This document shows positions 15,601 to 22,960 of a DNA stretch of 28,246 bases, in pieces (the stretch's first letter is position 1; each line of letters starts with the position of its first letter). The DNA lies in contig DAOWES010000152.1 in assembly GCA_030638385.1 (NCBI GenBank), positions 1 to 28,246 of the forward strand, written 5' to 3'. The notes under the pieces were generated by a model that was not told the DNA's origin, searched no databases, and saw only the letters and a program-made list of their open reading frames with translations. The DNA comes from Candidatus Cloacimonadota bacterium (GTDB lineage Bacteria; Cloacimonadota; Cloacimonadia; Cloacimonadales; TCS61). The position numbers and the translations under genes are program-made.

Positions 15601-16365
15601 ATGAGAAAGATAAATTTAGAAAATGAGATTAATCGGTGTTGTGATTTTATCAAAGTCCAGTTGGCAAATGCCGGGTTTGATAAAGTAATAGTTGGCTTAT
15701 CCGGTGGAATTGATTCCGCTGTGACTGCAGCGCTTTGCGTGCGTGCAATTGGTAAAGAAAATGTACAAGCAGTAATGTTGCCGTACAAACACAGTCATCC
15801 GGATAGTTTTAATCATGCGCAGGAAGTGGCTGAAAAACTTGAAATCTCATACGAATCAATAGATATTTCTCCGATGGTAGATGCATATTTAAATACTTAT
15901 GCGCTAGATGCAGATGCTTTACGCCGTGGTAACAGAATGGCAAGAGAGCGGATGTGTGTACTGTTTGATCTTTCGGCTAAGTACCGTGCTTTAGTGGCGG
16001 GCACCGGAAATCGGAGTGAGCTTTTGGTGGGATATTGCACTCAATATGGCGATAGCGCTTGTGCTTTTGAACCGATTGGGCATTTATATAAAACCGAGAT
16101 CTTTGAGCTTGCGAGATTGCTAGACCTGCCAAGCTGTGTCATTGAGAAACATCCAACCGCAGATTTGTGGGATGGACAAACAGACGAAGAAGAGATGGGT
16201 ATTTCATATGAAAATTTAGATACTATATTACATAACTTATATGATCTGAATCTAGCAGAGAAAGAGATTGAAAATCAAGGTTTTGAAAAAACTGAAATTG
16301 AAAATGTTAAACGGATGGTGAAAAGATCTGAATTCAAAAGAAATATGCCACCGATTCCTGAATAA
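15601..16365 (+). CDS. nadE: NH3-dependent NAD+ synthetase
   Basis: A 254-residue enzyme that converts nicotinate adenine dinucleotide to NAD+ with ATP and ammonia, the last step of NAD synthesis. The PP-loop SGGIDSA at residues 34-40 binds ATP pyrophosphate. The family segments GTGNRSELLVGY, GDSACAFEPIGHLYKTEIFEL and PTADLWDGQTDEEEMG follow in order. There is no N-terminal nitrilase-type glutaminase domain, so it should use free ammonia or a separate amidotransferase. The length is normal for the short form. The ATG follows AGAGG by about 7 bases. It heads a run of closely spaced plus-strand genes, with the next starting 14 bases after its stop. Confidence 0.96.
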   Translation: MRKINLENEINRCCDFIKVQLANAGFDKVIVGLSGGIDSAVTAALCVRAIGKENVQAVMLPYKHSHPDSFNHAQEVAEKLEISYESIDISPMVDAYLNTYALDADALRRGNRMARERMCVLFDLSAKYRALVAGTGNRSELLVGYCTQYGDSACAFEPIGHLYKTEIFELARLLDLPSCVIEKHPTADLWDGQTDEEEMGISYENLDTILHNLYDLNLAEKEIENQGFEKTEIENVKRMVKRSEFKRNMPPIPE

Positions 16366-16379
16366 AAAATGAGGATTTA

Positions 16380-17597
16380 ATGATCAAAATACTAAAATCA
16401 AATAGATGTAAAAAATGTAAAAAAAGACGTGGAACTCGCTTTTGCTTGCGAAGCGGTAAAAACATTTGCTGGCATGATTGCAATATCTTGCGCGTTGAAA
16501 TGAAATGTTCAGATAATTGCCGATATGCACTAAAAACAGCAGATGATTCTGACTTATTCAGTATCAAGACAAATGCCAATTCCAATGCCGAATATCAGGA
16601 TTTACTAAAGCGTCAAATAGAGCGTTGGGTAATGCTTCCGCAAGAAATATTTGGCGGAAAAACTCCTGTCAGAATGGCAGAAAACGAAACAGATAAAAAA
16701 CTATTAATGGAATTTTTTAGTCAATTTGACCAGAACAAACAAATTCCGCTATCTTATTTATACCATAAGCTTTCGATGGACTATCCTAATGTTATGGATG
16801 AAGATATTATAGATCATGAATCTGTGGCAAATGAATATTTAAATAAATTAATTGAACAAGATTGGGAATCAACCATTGAGATGCTTTATTTAAACGAACA
16901 ATATGCGGATGCTGAATATAAAGAAAATTATTTAAATCGTCTCTCATCAAATAAAATCATTAAGAAATTAGTCGAATTTGATCTGATTTCTGCCGCTTTG
17001 AACAAAGAGCAAAACCAAGCTTTGGTTCATTATGAAGTTAATGGTAAATATGATTTAACTATTTTACTGCGAAAACGGGGTGAAGATTGGAAAGTTGGTG
17101 CTAAGATTTTTGGAGAACCTGATCTCTTTTCCCGAGAAAATGAGGCTATTAAACAGGTGGCAACTTTGCTTTCTCAAAACCAATTAGCGCATGCTTTTGA
17201 TATTTTAAAGAAGTACTCGGCAATTTTTACAGATTCACCTGATTTCCAATATTATTGGGGATTTTACTATCTTCTGAGTAAAATGGAACAAAAAGCAAAG
17301 CCCTTTTTATTTAATGCTGTGGAAATAGAACCGGGATTTTTCGATGCAAAAGCACTTTATGCTACAACGTTGATTTCGGAAAAAAAATATGATCGAGCTA
17401 AAAAGCTTTATGAAGAGATTATCGAAGTATATCCGGATGAAATTAAAACATTAAATAATTTGGCCTCGATTCATCTGGAACAAGGCAACTATGACGAGGC
17501 AGAGATTCTATTGAAACGGTGCTTGAAAATTGATGGAAAATTTGAATATGCATTGCTTAATATGAAAAAAATAGCAGACTTTAGAGAAAATAATTAA
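16380..17597 (+). CDS. Cys-rich N-terminal domain plus TPR protein, unknown function
   Basis: A 405-residue protein that I do not recognise by name. Its first 50 residues hold seven cysteines (C10, C13, C22, C30, C34, C43, C47) and H32, in the pattern CxxC-x8-C-x7-C-x3-C-x8-C-x3-C. This could bind two zinc ions or an iron-sulfur cluster. A helical middle region (about 65-240) has no motif I can assign. Residues about 255-400 form TPR-like repeats (for example YDRAKKLYEEIIEVYPDE and YDEAEILLKRCLKIDGK). There is no signal peptide or membrane segment, so it is cytoplasmic. GAGGA lies 4-5 bases before the ATG. It sits 14 bases behind nadE and 36 bases ahead of metG, so it is co-transcribed with them. 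A role in protein handling or RNA contact is conceivable but unsupported. Confidence 0.85.
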   Translation: MIKILKSNRCKKCKKRRGTRFCLRSGKNICWHDCNILRVEMKCSDNCRYALKTADDSDLFSIKTNANSNAEYQDLLKRQIERWVMLPQEIFGGKTPVRMAENETDKKLLMEFFSQFDQNKQIPLSYLYHKLSMDYPNVMDEDIIDHESVANEYLNKLIEQDWESTIEMLYLNEQYADAEYKENYLNRLSSNKIIKKLVEFDLISAALNKEQNQALVHYEVNGKYDLTILLRKRGEDWKVGAKIFGEPDLFSRENEAIKQVATLLSQNQLAHAFDILKKYSAIFTDSPDFQYYWGFYYLLSKMEQKAKPFLFNAVEIEPGFFDAKALYATTLISEKKYDRAKKLYEEIIEVYPDEIKTLNNLASIHLEQGNYDEAEILLKRCLKIDGKFEYALLNMKKIADFRENN

Positions 17598-17633
17598 GAT
17601 TGCTTGTAAGCAAAAATAAAGGAGTTTTATAAC

Positions 17634-19667
17634 ATGAGCGAAAAACAAAAATATTTAGTAACAAGTGCGCTTCCTTATGCAAATGGGCCACTTCATATCG
17701 GACACGTTGCCGGTGCCTATTTACCAGCCGACGTCTTTGTACGTTTCCAGCGATTGCAAGCAAATGATGTGCTTTATGTTTGTGGATCTGATGAGCACGG
17801 AGCACCAATATCTATTAAAGCAGAAGCAGAAGGGGTTACACCCCGAGATATCGTTGACCGTTATCATGACAGCATTAAGAAAAGTTTTGATGGGCTAATG
17901 ATAAATTTTGATAATTTTAGCGGCACAGCTCGTGCCCAACATAGCAAGCTTTCACAGGAATTTTTCACCAATCTTTTAGAGCGTGGATTTATTATTCAAA
18001 AAACCTCAAAACAATGGTTTGATCAGGAGCAAAACCGATTTTTGGCAGACCGCTATGTAGAGGGAGAATGCCCGCACTGTGGGGCGGATGGCGCTCGCGG
18101 TGATCAATGTGATGCTTGCGGAAAACTCATTGATGCTGTAGAATTAAAAAATCCAATCAGTAAAATTTCCGGATCGACTCCCATTTTAAAATCTACCACA
18201 CATTGGTATTTGGAATTGCAAAAATTTGAAGATGAATTAAAAGAATGGCTCGAGTCCAAAAAATATTGGAAAGAGAATGTTCATAATTTTATCAGCAATT
18301 TCTTGGAAAATGGCCTTATTGAACGCGCCATTACCAGAGATATAGATTGGGGCGTGCCGGTTCCACTTGAAAATGCAGAAGGGAAAGTTTTGTATGTTTG
18401 GTTTGATGCGCCAATTGGCTATATCTCATCAACCAAAGAATGGGCCGAAAAGATTGGAGAGCCGGAAAAATGGAAAGATTATTGGTTAGATAAAAAGACC
18501 AAATTAATTCATTTTATCGGAAAAGATAATATTATTTTTCACACTATTTTCTTCCCAAGTTTTCTCATGGAACAACCGGAAGATTACATTCTTCCTTACG
18601 ACGTTCCTGCTAACGAATTCTTGAACTTGGAAGGACAAAAAATGAGTACGAGTCGCAATTGGACAGTTTGGGTGAATGATTTTCTGGCAGATTTTGATGG
18701 AGAATATTTGCGCTATTATCTGGCTGCCAATGCACCGGAAAACAAAGATAGTGATTTTTATTGGAAAGATTTCCAAACACAAACCAATAATGACCTGGCA
18801 AATGTTTTGGGAAATTTGGCAAATCGCGTATTTGCTTTTTCAAATAAATCTTTTGAAGGTAAAATTAACCAACCGGCAGAGCTTTCTGAACTTTCGGCAA
18901 AAACATTGAATAGTGCTAAGCTTTTGATAGATGAGATTGGCGGGAATTACAGCGAATATAAGGTGCGTAAGGCTAGTAAGAACATCATCGAAATGGCACG
19001 TTTGGGTAATAAATATTTCGATGAAACTAAACCTTGGGCGGAAGTGAAAGCCGGGAATATGAAAGAAGCAGAGGAAACTCTTTATGTTTGTTCTGAAATT
19101 CTCAGACTCATCTCGATAGCTTTCTCTCCAATACTGCCAACAAAGATGTTGAAACTTCGTGAAATGCTTGGACTTGGAAAAGATTTTACCTGGGAAAGCT
19201 TGGATAACGTTATCGGCAATATAACATTAAACAATATTGCACCTCTCTTTAAGAAAGTGGAAGATGCCGAAATTCAAAAGCAATTGGATAGACTTGAAGC
19301 AAGCAAAAAGGCTTTAGAAGTAAAAGAGCTTGAGCATAAAGATCATATAGACTTTGAAGATTTTCTGAAAGTGGAAATGCGAGTAGGGAAGATCTTGAAA
19401 GCAGAAAAAATTAAGAAAGCAAATAAATTATTAAAAGTAGAAGTAGATTTCGGAAGCGAGAAGCGTGTTATTGTAGCTGGCATTGCCAAAGCTTACAAAC
19501 CGGAAGAACTCATTGGCAAAAAAGTAGCAATGGTTCTAAACCTAAAGCCAAGAAAAGTGATGGGCGTAGAATCTCAAGCGATGATCTTGGCAGCTTCCGA
19601 TGAAGATGGAAAGCTATCTGTTCTAACCCTGGATAGAGAACTTCCGGCTGGCTCTGAAATTGGATAA
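17634..19667 (+). CDS. metG: methionyl-tRNA synthetase with C-terminal tRNA-binding domain
   Basis: A 677-residue class I synthetase that charges tRNA-Met. The HIGH motif is exact at residues 21-24 (PLHIGHVAGAYL). A zinc knuckle uses C146, C149, C159 and C162 (CPHCG and CDACGK). The KMSKS loop is the variant KMSTS at 336-340. The anticodon-binding helical domain follows, and residues about 573-677 are the EMAPII/Trbp111-like dimerisation and tRNA-binding domain (VEMRVGKILKAEKI), giving the full bacterial homodimer form. AAAGGAG lies 9 bases before the ATG. The upstream TPR gene and downstream miaB are on the same strand with short gaps, so the block reads as an operon. Nothing is missing or broken. 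Confidence 0.98.
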   Translation: MSEKQKYLVTSALPYANGPLHIGHVAGAYLPADVFVRFQRLQANDVLYVCGSDEHGAPISIKAEAEGVTPRDIVDRYHDSIKKSFDGLMINFDNFSGTARAQHSKLSQEFFTNLLERGFIIQKTSKQWFDQEQNRFLADRYVEGECPHCGADGARGDQCDACGKLIDAVELKNPISKISGSTPILKSTTHWYLELQKFEDELKEWLESKKYWKENVHNFISNFLENGLIERAITRDIDWGVPVPLENAEGKVLYVWFDAPIGYISSTKEWAEKIGEPEKWKDYWLDKKTKLIHFIGKDNIIFHTIFFPSFLMEQPEDYILPYDVPANEFLNLEGQKMSTSRNWTVWVNDFLADFDGEYLRYYLAANAPENKDSDFYWKDFQTQTNNDLANVLGNLANRVFAFSNKSFEGKINQPAELSELSAKTLNSAKLLIDEIGGNYSEYKVRKASKNIIEMARLGNKYFDETKPWAEVKAGNMKEAEETLYVCSEILRLISIAFSPILPTKMLKLREMLGLGKDFTWESLDNVIGNITLNNIAPLFKKVEDAEIQKQLDRLEASKKALEVKELEHKDHIDFEDFLKVEMRVGKILKAEKIKKANKLLKVEVDFGSEKRVIVAGIAKAYKPEELIGKKVAMVLNLKPRKVMGVESQAMILAASDEDGKLSVLTLDRELPAGSEIG

Positions 19668-19683
19668 AATAAAAAGGAAATTG

Positions 19684-20982
19684 ATGAAAATATTTTTAGA
19701 AACCTATGGCTGTCAGATGAATGTATCTGATAGCGAACTTGTAACTTCTATTTTGGAAAGTAAAAAACATACGATCACCCAAAATATTAATGAAGCAGAT
19801 GTGATAATTTTTAATACTTGCTCGGTGCGTCAAAATGCCGAAGACAGAGCAATAGGACGCATCAACAATGAGATGTCTCGTAAAAAACAAAATTCTAACA
19901 TCAAAATCGGCGTTATCGGTTGTATGGCACAAAGGCTGGGAGAGAAACTTTCCAAGCTGAATAAACATATCGATTTTGTGATTGGAGTGGATCAATATAA
20001 AAAATTACCGGAAATTATCGAAGATTTGTATGAAAAAGATGATGCTTGCTATGAAATTAACGTTAATGAAAAAGAAATTTACCAAGAAATTTACCCTAAT
20101 CATCAAGGTAAATTCAACGCCTTTGTAACTATCATGCGGGGCTGTAATAATTTTTGCAGCTATTGCATTGTACCTTACACACGTGGCCGTGAACGAAGCC
20201 GTCCGGTTGAGGATATCTTGAATGAAATAAAGCAAGTTGGTGAGCAAGGTTTTGCAGACGTAGCTCTTTTGGGTCAGAATGTAAATTCATATCAATATGA
20301 AGAGGTGAATTTTGCTGAGCTTTTACGGCGTGCAAATGAGATATCATCGATCAAGCGCCTCAGATTTGTCACTTCACATCCCAAAGATCTTTCCGATGAA
20401 GTAATTGCTGTTATGTCAGAATCAGAGAAAGTTTGTGAGCATGTACATCTGGCTATGCAGAGTGGCGATGATGATATATTGCAAACAATGAATCGCGGAT
20501 ATACTGCTGAACACTATTATGATATTGTACAGAAGCTGCGAAAAGCGATACCGGAAATTGCCATAACCACCGACATTATTGCCGGTTTCCCCGGTGAAAC
20601 CGAAGAGCAATTTCAAAAAACTTATGCTTTGATGGAGAAGATTGAATTCGATTATGCTTTTACTTATAAGTATTCACCTCGAGCAGGAACCAAAGCAGCT
20701 GAATTTACAAATCAAGTACCTGAAGAAGTTCGCTTGGAAAGGTTGAAAAAATTAATTACGCTTCAAGAAAAAATAACTCTCAAAAAATACCAAGACCAAA
20801 TAGGGAAGATCAAAGAGATTTATGTGGAGAGGATAAGCAAGAAATCTCCGGATGAACTGGCCGGAAAATCTCGCGATTTCAAGATCGCTGTATTCAAGGG
20901 TAAACCGGAATTAATTGGTACTTTTGTGAAAGTGAAAATCATTGATGCTGTAGGCTGGACATTGAGAGGTGAGCTGATCTAA
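19684..20982 (+). CDS. miaB: tRNA-2-methylthio-N6-isopentenyladenosine-37 synthase MiaB
   Basis: A 432-residue radical-SAM methylthiotransferase that adds the methylthio group to i6A37 in tRNAs reading UNN codons. The N-terminal UPF0004 domain has the cluster ligands C10 (ETYGCQMN), C46 (NTCSVRQNAEDRAIGR) and C80. The radical-SAM cluster is C154-x3-C158-x2-C161 (RGCNNFCSYCIVPYTRGRE). A TRAM domain ends the protein from about 370. The QMN and CSVRQNAE wording is that of MiaB rather than RimO or MtaB. The start at 19684 is chosen because AAAGGAA lies about 5 bases upstream and the protein begins at the usual place. The stop overlaps the next start (TAATG), so translation of the downstream transporter is probably coupled. 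Confidence 0.95.
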   Translation: MKIFLETYGCQMNVSDSELVTSILESKKHTITQNINEADVIIFNTCSVRQNAEDRAIGRINNEMSRKKQNSNIKIGVIGCMAQRLGEKLSKLNKHIDFVIGVDQYKKLPEIIEDLYEKDDACYEINVNEKEIYQEIYPNHQGKFNAFVTIMRGCNNFCSYCIVPYTRGRERSRPVEDILNEIKQVGEQGFADVALLGQNVNSYQYEEVNFAELLRRANEISSIKRLRFVTSHPKDLSDEVIAVMSESEKVCEHVHLAMQSGDDDILQTMNRGYTAEHYYDIVQKLRKAIPEIAITTDIIAGFPGETEEQFQKTYALMEKIEFDYAFTYKYSPRAGTKAAEFTNQVPEEVRLERLKKLITLQEKITLKKYQDQIGKIKEIYVERISKKSPDELAGKSRDFKIAVFKGKPELIGTFVKVKIIDAVGWTLRGELI

Positions 20983-22718
20983 TGTTTGCATTATTTGAAC
21001 ATATAAAGGCCTGGTTTTTTCACGAAACTGCCTTGATCGTACATCCAAATCCGTTATTTGTATTATCCTTTTTATTGATCGTAGGCTATGCTTTCACAAT
21101 GATTTCGAAAAGACTACATATCCCAACTGTAACCGGCCAAATCATTGGTGGGATTCTAGTTGGGCGTTATTTCCTAAATCTTTTTTCTAGTCATTCTTAT
21201 GAAGGATTTTCCGCAATTACCAGCTTTGCGCTTGGTTTCATTGGTTTAACAATTGGGAGTCACTTAAATTTCCGTAAACTTCATAATGCCGGTAAAAGAA
21301 TTTTTCTCATTACATTTGCAGATGCGATAATAACTTCCACAATTGTGTTCGTATCACTATTTTACGTTGCGCATTTATCATTTCAAGTCAGTTTACTCGT
21401 TTCAGCCATTGCCATTACCACGGCGCCCGGCTCGACGATACATATTGTTCAAGAAAAAAAGGCCAAAGGTATCTTTACCAAAACACTTTTGGCGGTGGTT
21501 GCTCTTAATAACGTGGTCACAATTCTGGTTTTTTACACAGTATTTCATTATATAGCCTATCTCGATCCTAGCACCGATATCTCGATAGTCAGTACTTTTT
21601 TCAAACCACTGCTGATGTTGCTTGAATCAATTGCCATTGGTGGCTCAGTCGGCTTCCTGCTTATCCATTTCACCGAAAAGAGAAAAAGTCATATTTCATT
21701 TTTAGTAATGGTTATTTTAGCGGTTATTGTCACTGTGGGGCTTTCTGAAACTATTCATATATCCGGGATTTTATCAAGTCTGATCTTGGGAATTGTTATC
21801 ACTAATTATTCTAAGCATAAAAAGATGCTGTTTAGCTCTTTCAAAGATATCGAAACAGAAGTATTCTCTTTATTTTTCGTTCTTGCCGGAACTCATTTTG
21901 ATCTCCAAGCAATGCGTGCTGCCGGTTTTGCCGGAATAATTCTGGTAGTTAGTAGATTTATCGGAAAAACTGTCGGCCCTTATCTGGGCTCAACGCTTGC
22001 CGGCTCAATCCAAATTATTCGAGATGGTATAAAGATTTCTCTCTATCCCATTGCCGGATTGGCGATTGGTTTGGTTTTCATGACTACTAATAATAGCAAA
22101 ATTTCAATCTATTCATCAGAAATTGCCGCAATTGTATTAACAGCCGTTATTGTGAATGAATTACTAGGGCCCATCTTCACCGGAAAAGCAATTAAACGTG
22201 CCGGAGAAGAAAATAAAAATCGATTGCGTTTAATGGATTTTATCCAGGAAGAATTCATCACTATTAGTCTCTCTTCAAACAACAAATGGGAGGCTTTGGG
22301 CGAGATGACAGAATTTATTGCGATGACTCATAAGCTTAGCAATAAGCAAAAAACTATTTTTCATAACTCAATAATGGAGCGTGAAAAAGATTTTTCCACA
22401 GGCTTGGGGAATAACTTGGCAATTCCTCATGGTGTTTTGGAGAAAGGACCAAAGATAATTGGTGCTATTGGAGTTTCAGCCAAAGGTATTCACTTTGATG
22501 CGCTTGATGAAAAACCAGTGAATATAATATTTATGCTGGGAACTCCCATGGAAAACTTTGAACGCCAGCATTTAATGGTGCTTTCAAACGTTGCCAAACT
22601 TTTTGGCAAAAATCCCAGAATCAGAGAAGATATCATAAATAGTAAATCTGCGGAAGAGGTTTATGCAATTCTACAAACGAAAGAAGTTGAAGAGCTAAAT
22701 CCATTCTTTGAGGATTAG
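20982..22718 (+). CDS. CPA2-type cation/proton antiporter with C-terminal PTS EIIA domain
   Basis: A 578-residue membrane protein. Residues 1-405 form about 12 hydrophobic segments of the Na+/H+ exchanger fold (LHIPTVTGQIIGGILVGRY, LGFIGLTIGSHLNF, TTAPGSTIHIV). Residues about 430-570 are a cytoplasmic EIIA(Fru/Ntr) domain whose phospho-acceptor is H483 in NLAIPHGVLE, preceded by the usual E-x5-STG-like context. In relatives the ion site is an Asp-Asp, Asn-Asp or Gln-Asp pair in the helix after TAPGST. Here that place appears to be N176-N177 (ALNNVVTI), so the transported ion or mechanism is uncertain. The start overlaps the miaB stop. No EI, HPr or sugar-specific PTS gene is in the window, so the domain probably serves as a regulatory phosphate sensor. 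A strong terminator follows. Confidence 0.9.
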   Translation: MFALFEHIKAWFFHETALIVHPNPLFVLSFLLIVGYAFTMISKRLHIPTVTGQIIGGILVGRYFLNLFSSHSYEGFSAITSFALGFIGLTIGSHLNFRKLHNAGKRIFLITFADAIITSTIVFVSLFYVAHLSFQVSLLVSAIAITTAPGSTIHIVQEKKAKGIFTKTLLAVVALNNVVTILVFYTVFHYIAYLDPSTDISIVSTFFKPLLMLLESIAIGGSVGFLLIHFTEKRKSHISFLVMVILAVIVTVGLSETIHISGILSSLILGIVITNYSKHKKMLFSSFKDIETEVFSLFFVLAGTHFDLQAMRAAGFAGIILVVSRFIGKTVGPYLGSTLAGSIQIIRDGIKISLYPIAGLAIGLVFMTTNNSKISIYSSEIAAIVLTAVIVNELLGPIFTGKAIKRAGEENKNRLRLMDFIQEEFITISLSSNNKWEALGEMTEFIAMTHKLSNKQKTIFHNSIMEREKDFSTGLGNNLAIPHGVLEKGPKIIGAIGVSAKGIHFDALDEKPVNIIFMLGTPMENFERQHLMVLSNVAKLFGKNPRIREDIINSKSAEEVYAILQTKEVEELNPFFED

Positions 22719-22758
22719 GATATGATGAATTTGTGAAAAGCCTAAAATTATCAAAGAG

Positions 22759-22899
22759 TGTTATCTTGAGCCGTTGAATGCGAAGTTTTTTTTACAAAAA
22801 AGAGCATTTGAGTCGAAAGCTCTTGTAATATAATAAGTTAAAGAACACTTGGCGTCAATATGCGATGCCAAGTGTTCTTTTTTTACGAGTTCATCAAAT
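22759..22899. repeat. intergenic repeat element, copy 2, carrying a terminator
   Basis: The left part matches copy 1 at 5747-5892: TGT-A..TTG..CCGTTGAATGCGAAG (exact 15 bases at 22771-22785), then a T run, TCGAAAG, CTTG-AATATAA and GTTA. The right end also matches (ACGAGTTCATCAAAT against ATGAGTTCGTTAAAT). The middle of the two copies differs: here a long terminator hairpin replaces the GGATTCC/CTCAGGATGACA arm. Confidence 0.65.
22841..22884 (+). terminator. strong rho-independent terminator after the nadE-metG-miaB-antiporter run
   Basis: AAGAACACTTGGC at 22841-22853 pairs perfectly with GCCAAGTGTTCTT at 22867-22879. Three further pairs (GTC/GAT, one G-U) leave a 7-base loop, and a run of T follows to 22884. 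The A tract on the other side makes it potentially bidirectional. Confidence 0.92.
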
Positions 22900-22907
22900 C
22901 TAATAAT

Positions 22908-22937
22908 TTGACATATCGAATTGTTATTCATGATACT
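22908..22937 (+). promoter_or_regulatory. putative sigma-70-type promoter of the APC-EIIA gene
   Basis: A perfect -35 TTGACA (22908-22913) is separated by 18 bases from GATACT (22932-22937), which keeps 4 of 6 consensus -10 bases. It lies between the terminator and the start codon at 22961, where a promoter is needed. Confidence 0.45.
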
Positions 22938-22960
22938 GTCCTTTGAATATGGGAGGATAG

